Source: Salinimicrobium sp050750585
GTDB lineage: Bacteria > Bacteroidota > Bacteroidia > Flavobacteriales > Flavobacteriaceae
NCBI RefSeq assembly: GCF_050750585.1
Contig: NZ_JBOJLM010000006.1
Span: 195,723 to 259,722 of the forward strand
Direction of reading: 5' to 3'
Length of the DNA: 64,000 bases
The notes under the pieces are model-generated. The model was not told the origin of the DNA and made no database searches. It saw only the letters and a program-made list of their open reading frames with translations. Positions 59,528-64,000 of this stretch are shown in pieces (positions within the stretch are counted from its first letter, which is position 1; the number at the start of each line of letters is the position of its first letter). The position numbers were made by a program, and so were the translations under genes.

Positions 59528-59656
59528 AATGATAAAATTAGTTAACCTTGGTTAGAATAAGTAATGGTTATCTATAAGCGAAATCGTTTTCGTTAATGGT
59601 ATAAAAATACATCTTTTTTTCAAAAACCGGAACAAGATGAAGCTAATTTAACACTC

Positions 59657-60457
59657 TTAAAAACGATTATCGCCACTTACCATATTTCCAAGGCCTCCAA
59701 GGATACTTCCCTCTCCTTTATCTTTACCTCCACCCTGTGGTGCCGCAGCTAAAATGCGTCCTGCAAGCCGGCTAAAAGGTAATGACTGCACAAAAACAGT
59801 TCCCGGCCCTGTAAGCGTAGCATAAAATAATCCTTCTCCTCCAAAAAGGCTGTTTTTAATACCTCCTATAAATTCGATGTCATAATTCACATCTTTCGTA
59901 AAACCAATAATGCAACCGGTATCTACCTTTAGTTTTTCTCCCGGCTGCAGTACTTTTTTTGCAGTTGTACCACCAGAATGTACAAAGGCCATACCATCAC
60001 CTTCAAGCTTCTGCATAATAAAACCTTCTCCCCCAAAGAATCCCCGGCCAAGTCTGCGACTAAATTCCACTCCTATAGCCACGCCTTTAGCTGCACATAA
60101 GAAAGCGTCTTTCTGGCAAATGAACTTACCTCCAAATTCCGTCAGATCTAATGGGATCACTTTCCCCGGATAAGGAGAAGCAAAACTGATCTTTTTCTTA
60201 CCTGCTATCTCATTAGTAAATACGGTCATAAAGAGGCTCTCCCCGGTAAGCAATCTTTTTCCGGCTCCCAGGACTTTCCCTAAAAATCCTTCATTCTGTT
60301 TTGAACCGTCCCCAAAGATGGTGTCCATTTTAATGCCGTTGTCCATCATCATAAAATTTCCTGCTTCGGCGATTACCGCTTCCTGCGGATCCAGTTCCAG
60401 CTCTACATACTGCATCTCCTCACCAAATATCTCGTAATCTATTTCATGTGCATTCAT
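59657..60457 (-). CDS. AIM24/TIGR00266 family protein
   Basis: A 266-residue protein of the AIM24 family, a beta-rich fold with glycine-rich turns. It has FASPYPGKVIPLDL, GGKFICQKDAFLCAA, RGFFGGEGFIMQKLEGDGM and HSGGT, then GGEGLFYATLTGPGTVFVQSL (partial). The fold resembles tryptophan-RNA-binding-like rings; biochemical function is unknown. No signal peptide. A GGTTTAA repeat tract begins 9 bp upstream of its start codon, so translation signals lie within the tract. Confidence 0.9.
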   Translation of the reverse strand: MNAHEIDYEIFGEEMQYVELELDPQEAVIAEAGNFMMMDNGIKMDTIFGDGSKQNEGFLGKVLGAGKRLLTGESLFMTVFTNEIAGKKKISFASPYPGKVIPLDLTEFGGKFICQKDAFLCAAKGVAIGVEFSRRLGRGFFGGEGFIMQKLEGDGMAFVHSGGTTAKKVLQPGEKLKVDTGCIIGFTKDVNYDIEFIGGIKNSLFGGEGLFYATLTGPGTVFVQSLPFSRLAGRILAAAPQGGGKDKGEGSILGGLGNMVSGDNRF

Positions 60458-60465
60458 CTTATAAA

Positions 60466-60492
60466 GGTTTAAGGTTTAAGGTTTAAGGTTTA
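60466..60492. repeat. GGTTTAA tandem repeat
   Basis: Just under four copies of the 7-bp unit GGTTTAA in tandem. It lies immediately upstream of the AIM24-family gene (start 60457, minus strand), so it falls within its leader. Confidence 0.85.
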
Positions 60493-60628
60493 TTTAAAAT
60501 TTTTGATCATACAATATTCAGCACTGGATACTTTCATAAAATACCCGGCGCAAATTAGAAATCCGCGCCATTCTGAAGTGATCAAAATATAGATTAGTTC
60601 ATCCAGAAAACTGCGCACTAATCACTGA

Positions 60629-61081
60629 TCACTTCAATTTAATTGTCCATTCAAATTCAAAAACAGAAACCTCCTGCCCGTCTTCATTTACCCCATGAGA
60701 ACGCATCCAGAAGGTCTGCCCCTCCCCTGTTTTAATAGTTTCTTCAATAGCAGCCGATATAAGATGAGCATCATTACAGATAAAGGAGATCTTCCCTGTT
60801 GCTTTTTTGGTAAACCTGGATTTATTCTGCGCAACAAGCATTGAAATTGGCTTTTTTGAAGCCTTAATTGAAGACATTACCAGCGCACCTGTACTTAATT
60901 CGGCAGCCATAGCCTGTACTGCAAAATATAAAGAGTTAAAAGGGTTTTGATTGATCCAGCTGTGTTTTACAGTTGTAAGGCAGTGGTTTTCATCAATCTC
61001 CTTAACCCTTACGCCAGTTAGCCATGCGCTGGGCAGCTTAAACATTAAGAAGGTATTTAATTTTTGGGAGGAAACTTCCAT
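60629..61081 (-). CDS. DUF4442 family (thioesterase-like) protein
   Basis: A 150-residue hotdog-fold-like protein of DUF4442, distantly related to acyl-CoA thioesterases. Features are LPSAWLTGVRVKEIDENHC, HSWINQNPFNSLYFAVQAMAAELSTGAL (partial) and the central KKATGKISFICND. Members may hydrolyse or bind acyl thioesters, but activity is unproven. It is convergent in layout with the AIM24 gene, with 170 bp between. Confidence 0.85.
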   Translation of the reverse strand: MEVSSQKLNTFLMFKLPSAWLTGVRVKEIDENHCLTTVKHSWINQNPFNSLYFAVQAMAAELSTGALVMSSIKASKKPISMLVAQNKSRFTKKATGKISFICNDAHLISAAIEETIKTGEGQTFWMRSHGVNEDGQEVSVFEFEWTIKLK

Positions 61082-61172
61082 ACTTAGTAAGAGTTTTTCT
61101 AAAAGTATTCAATTTTAATAACATCCTCAAATGTTAAATTCTCAAGCCAAAATAAAATTTATAGTACTTTGT

Positions 61173-61205
61173 TTTGCATAATACCATCTTTAAGATATAT
61201 ATTTG
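61173..61205 (+). promoter_or_regulatory. Promoter of the DUF4870-PadR-PspC region
   Basis: A textbook Bacteroidota promoter: TTTG (61173-61176), a 21-nt spacer and TATATTTG (61198-61205). The DUF4870 ATG at 61224 follows by 18 nt. Confidence 0.75.
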
Positions 61206-61223
61206 CATTAGAAAATCAATCAA

Positions 61224-61739
61224 ATGAACAATCAATCAACAAATCCCGACAAAACAGTGGCAGCTTTAATCCACTTATCCACCTTTAGTCAATTCTTCTT
61301 TCCGTTTGGAAATTTTATTTTTCCTTTGATCTTCTGGACGGCAAAAAAGAACGACCCGTTTGTAAATGAGCATGGCAAACAAGCTCTAAATTTTCAGATA
61401 AGCCTGTTCCTGTATGTTTTTTTCCTGGTAATGATAGGAGTTGCTGGTGCCATCCTTATAGGGTTCAATATTAACTTTGATGATTCATTTTATATAAATG
61501 ATCATCATCAATGGATAGGAAATCCTCTTGAGGCAGGTCCTGTAACCATTTATATCATGACGATGGCCCTCCTGGTTCTTGCGCTCTTTGTACTGAATGT
61601 CTACGGAGTAGTTTCAGCTACCATTAAGGCTGGTGAAGGAAAATTTTACAAATATCCGCTGGCCATTAATTTTTTAAATGCCGGTAAGCCTAAAGATCTA
61701 TTTACAGCTTCAGGTAATTCTGAAGATCAAACCGCTTAA
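61224..61739 (+). CDS. DUF4870 family membrane protein
   Basis: A 171-residue integral membrane protein. Its N-terminal AALIHLSTFSQFFFPFGNFI and NEHGKQALNFQISLFLYVFF (partial) are the DUF4870 (Tic20-like) hallmark; three to four membrane helices follow (LVMIGVAGAILIGF, ITIYIMTMALLVLALFVLN in part). Function unknown. It is followed by a PadR repressor gene after 78 bp and may share control with the PspC operon. Confidence 0.9.
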   Translation: MNNQSTNPDKTVAALIHLSTFSQFFFPFGNFIFPLIFWTAKKNDPFVNEHGKQALNFQISLFLYVFFLVMIGVAGAILIGFNINFDDSFYINDHHQWIGNPLEAGPVTIYIMTMALLVLALFVLNVYGVVSATIKAGEGKFYKYPLAINFLNAGKPKDLFTASGNSEDQTA

Positions 61740-61817
61740 AAATATCATCATCAAATATTTTCTAATCATCAATCAATCAAAAAATGAACAGTTCAACAAC
61801 ATTCAAAACTCAACACT

Positions 61818-62162
61818 ATGAAGATTGAAAACACGAAGGCACAAATGCGCAAAGGTGTTTTGGAATACTGTATTTTATCTGTCTTAAGAGATAATGATGC
61901 ATATGTAGCCGAAATTCTGGATACCTTAAAAAGCGCCAAACTCCTGGTGGTAGAAGGCACTATTTACCCTTTACTAACCCGCCTCAAAAATGCCGGCTTA
62001 CTTTCTTACCGCTGGGAAGAATCTACCAGTGGCCCACCAAGAAAATATTACGGCCTAACAGAAACCGGAAAAATCTTTCTTAAAGAGCTCACCCATACAT
62101 GGGATGAACTGCAAACTGCAGTGACAATTGTAACCACCCAAAAACCTAAAAATCATGAATAA
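61818..62162 (+). CDS. PadR-family transcriptional regulator
   Basis: A 114-residue winged-helix repressor. The PadR signature runs KGVLEYCILSVLRDNDAYVAE (partial), then LLVVEGTIYPLLTRLKNAGLLSYRWEE (partial) and SGPPRKYYGLTETGKIFL. It overlaps the PspC-domain gene by 8 nt, so it probably controls the membrane-stress operon it belongs to. The ligand is unknown. Confidence 0.94.
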   Translation: MKIENTKAQMRKGVLEYCILSVLRDNDAYVAEILDTLKSAKLLVVEGTIYPLLTRLKNAGLLSYRWEESTSGPPRKYYGLTETGKIFLKELTHTWDELQTAVTIVTTQKPKNHE

Positions 62163-63846
62163 GACAGTCAATATAAATCTTGCCGGCATTTTCTTTCATA
62201 TTGATGAAGATGCTTATGCCAGGCTGCAACATTACCTTGAGGCTATAAAACGATCTCTCACCAACACTTCTGGCCAGGAGGAGATCATTCATGATATTGA
62301 AGCCCGGATAGCCGAACTTTTTGCTGAAAAGATCAAAAATGAAAGACAGGTAATTGGGATACGGGAAGTAGATGAAGTGATCTCTGTGATGGGACAACCT
62401 GAAGATTATGTTATTGATGACGAGATCTTTGAGGACGAACCAGTATATACCAAAACAAGAGGTAAAAAGCTCTTTCGCGATACAGAGCACAGTTATATAG
62501 GAGGGGTATCTTCTGGGCTTGCCCATTATACAGGGATTGATGCTTTATGGATAAGAATCCTGTGGATTCTCCTTACCATTTTCTCTACCGGCGCCTTTAT
62601 ACTCATTTATATCGCTCTTTGGATCTTTGTGCCCGAAGCTAAAACCACTGCCGATAAACTTGCAATGCGCGGGGAACCGGTAACCATTAGCAACATTGAA
62701 CGCAAAATAAGAGAGGGGTTCGATGATGTGTCGGGAAAGGTGAAAGACATCAACTACGAGAAATACGGTTATAAGGCACGCTCCGGTGCAAACTCGGCTG
62801 CGACCGCAGTAGGTGATGTCGTAAAATTCATTCTTAACCTGTTCGTGAAACTTATTGGGATATTCCTTATCCTCATAGCCGGATCTACACTTATAGGATT
62901 GTTTATAGGGCTGTTTTCAATAGGAACCTTTGGGATCATTGAAGCCCCATGGACAGATTTTGTGGAAATTGCCGGCCCTGGCGCAGACAGCATCTGGGTT
63001 ATTTCAATACTGGCCTTCTTTGCTATAGGAATCCCGTTCTTTTTCCTGTTCATACTTGGGTTAAAGATCCTGGTCAAAAACCTGCGATCTATTGGAAGAA
63101 CTGCAAAGCTTGTGCTATTAGGACTATGGATTATCTCTGTACTCGGTTTGATCTTCTTCGGAATTCAACAAGCTACCGAAAGAGCTTTTGACGGTGAAGT
63201 GAGAATTTCTGAAAATCTTCCCGTAAAAGCCAATGACACTTTATACGTCAACATGATGGGAGATCCGCAGTTCAATTCTACCCCGTATCAATCAGGTGAT
63301 TTCAACATCTCCTATGACGATAGCAACAATAAAGTGATCTGGTCTCAGAATGTGCAGTTGATTGTAAAATCAACATCCGATTCAACAGGGAGAATGGAGA
63401 TCGTTAAAATTGCTGAAGGTAAAACCTATGATGAAGCCAGGCAGAGAGCCGAAGAGATAAATTACAGTACAAGTTTCTCTAACGGAAATCTTGACCTAAG
63501 CGGAATCCTAACGACAAATCCTTCCAACAAGCACAGAGAACAAAAGGTACAGGTGACTTTGTTTCTACCCATAGGAACAGTGCTTTACGCCGCAGATAAT
63601 ACTTATTCCTTCCATAGGAATACAGATTATTACGGAGACATTCTTCACAACGGTTATGAAGAACAGTATCTTAAGATCACTCGTGAGGGCGCAGAATGTC
63701 TAGATTGCCCTGCCGAGGAAGAAGATCCCTGGAGTGATTCTGAAACCGACTGGGATACTGAAGAAAGCACGGAGGAACCTTTTGAAGAAGATTTCCCCAA
63801 TGAAGAACAATCCACTATTGAAACTGATACAATAGCGGGAGAATGA
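62155..63846 (+). CDS. PspC domain-containing membrane protein
   Basis: A 563-residue membrane protein. Residues ~1-95 form an N-terminal soluble domain; a PspC domain follows at about residues 105-165 (KLFRDTEHSYIGGVSSGLAHYTGIDALWIRI in part, then two helices LLTIFSTGAFILIYIALWIFV in part). More membrane helices lie at about 220-255, 275-310 and 320-345, and then a long exported beta-rich C-terminus with an acidic tail (DPWSDSETDWDTEESTEEP). PspC proteins link to envelope stress; this large form is common in Bacteroidota. It overlaps the PadR gene and the small downstream ORF. Confidence 0.92.
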   Translation: MNKTVNINLAGIFFHIDEDAYARLQHYLEAIKRSLTNTSGQEEIIHDIEARIAELFAEKIKNERQVIGIREVDEVISVMGQPEDYVIDDEIFEDEPVYTKTRGKKLFRDTEHSYIGGVSSGLAHYTGIDALWIRILWILLTIFSTGAFILIYIALWIFVPEAKTTADKLAMRGEPVTISNIERKIREGFDDVSGKVKDINYEKYGYKARSGANSAATAVGDVVKFILNLFVKLIGIFLILIAGSTLIGLFIGLFSIGTFGIIEAPWTDFVEIAGPGADSIWVISILAFFAIGIPFFFLFILGLKILVKNLRSIGRTAKLVLLGLWIISVLGLIFFGIQQATERAFDGEVRISENLPVKANDTLYVNMMGDPQFNSTPYQSGDFNISYDDSNNKVIWSQNVQLIVKSTSDSTGRMEIVKIAEGKTYDEARQRAEEINYSTSFSNGNLDLSGILTTNPSNKHREQKVQVTLFLPIGTVLYAADNTYSFHRNTDYYGDILHNGYEEQYLKITREGAECLDCPAEEEDPWSDSETDWDTEESTEEPFEEDFPNEEQSTIETDTIAGE

Positions 63847-63980
63847 GTGTTCTTTTAGAGATTTTAATTGCCATCTTCCTCAATTTCCTGGTTTCTACAG
63901 GAGATGAGGAAGTTAAACCCGAGCTACCGGAAAAAGCGGGAATCGAACAGGTTTCCAAAGCTACTTCCGAAGAATGTTAG
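63843..63980 (+). CDS. Small membrane protein, 45 residues, after the PspC gene
   Basis: The ATG overlaps the PspC stop by 4 nt (ATGA), a sign of translational coupling. The protein starts MSVLLEILIAIFLNFLV, one hydrophobic helix, followed by an acidic/basic tail (GDEEVKPELPEKAGIE) and ends in a cysteine. I do not recognise it. Its position and shape suggest a real small gene of the PadR-PspC operon. Confidence 0.55.
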   Translation: MSVLLEILIAIFLNFLVSTGDEEVKPELPEKAGIEQVSKATSEEC

Positions 63981-64000
63981 AATCCTAATTAAAATAAGAA

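Overview
This 64 kb window looks like chromosomal DNA from a marine-type member of the Flavobacteriaceae (Bacteroidota), in the broad neighbourhood of Gramella, Salegentibacter and Salinimicrobium; the genus is inference. The evidence is AT-rich DNA, repeated TAnnTTTG -7 promoter elements, a type IX secretion C-terminal domain on a giant surface protein, Bacteroidota-restricted families (DUF4835, DUF6913, the long GAPDH, the short RsmI-like methyltransferase) and the flavobacterial gene order dapA-bamD-rpoZ-coaBC-DUF4835-recN. Most genes are housekeeping. I saw no tRNA, rRNA, CRISPR array, prophage or intact insertion sequence.

Layout. 1-0.8 kb: a HigBA-type toxin-antitoxin module with its own promoter and operator, enclosed by a near-identical 21-bp direct repeat. 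0.8-8.7 kb: pcm, then a plus-strand run (Gfo/Idh oxidoreductase, 3-hydroxyacyl-CoA dehydrogenase, DUF1015, YggS, exonuclease/GIY-YIG fusion, potassium channel, miaA). 8.7-13.8 kb: a 1712-residue secreted HYR/NHL protein with a recent internal 477-bp duplication. 14-16.3 kb: a two-component system. 16.3-21.5 kb: coaE, YbbR protein, glycosyltransferase, fabI, recN. 21.5-23 kb: a PemK/MazF-like toxin and an unknown partner placed between recN and DUF4835. 23-29.3 kb: DUF4835, coaBC, rpoZ, bamD, dapA, DUF6913 (apparently frameshifted) and two membrane proteins. 29.5-35.4 kb: a two-gene split 5'-nucleotidase, then a seven-PAS histidine kinase with its receiver. 36-40.2 kb: ligA, VOC protein, prmC, an acetyltransferase. 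40.3-46.6 kb: ribD, HAD phosphatase, DMT transporter, YigZ, thioesterase, dnaA, a tyrosine phosphatase, RsmI-like methyltransferase. 46.6-49.8 kb: lysozyme-like protein, mltG, acetyltransferase, dapF. 50-55.1 kb: HtrA, long GAPDH, a coiled-coil membrane protein, trmD, rplS. 55.4-55.5 kb: a candidate structured small RNA. 55.6-64 kb: monomeric isocitrate dehydrogenase, oxyR, an AIM24-family protein, DUF4442, DUF4870, PadR, PspC and a tiny membrane protein.

The strongest unexplained signal is a dispersed palindrome with core AAAAATGNCATTTTT, often flanked by CTC and GAG. There are about thirteen full or near-full copies plus half-sites. Some lie between genes where they can form hairpins; others lie inside genes, where the same frame is read as a K-N-x-I-F-E-like peptide (ribD, DUF6913 twice, the VOC protein, the giant protein's signal region). 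Other leads are the candidate RNA downstream of rplS, a homopolymer frameshift in DUF6913, heptanucleotide tracts, an 18-bp-arm inverted repeat after icd, and promoters so close to start codons that leaderless mRNAs are implied.
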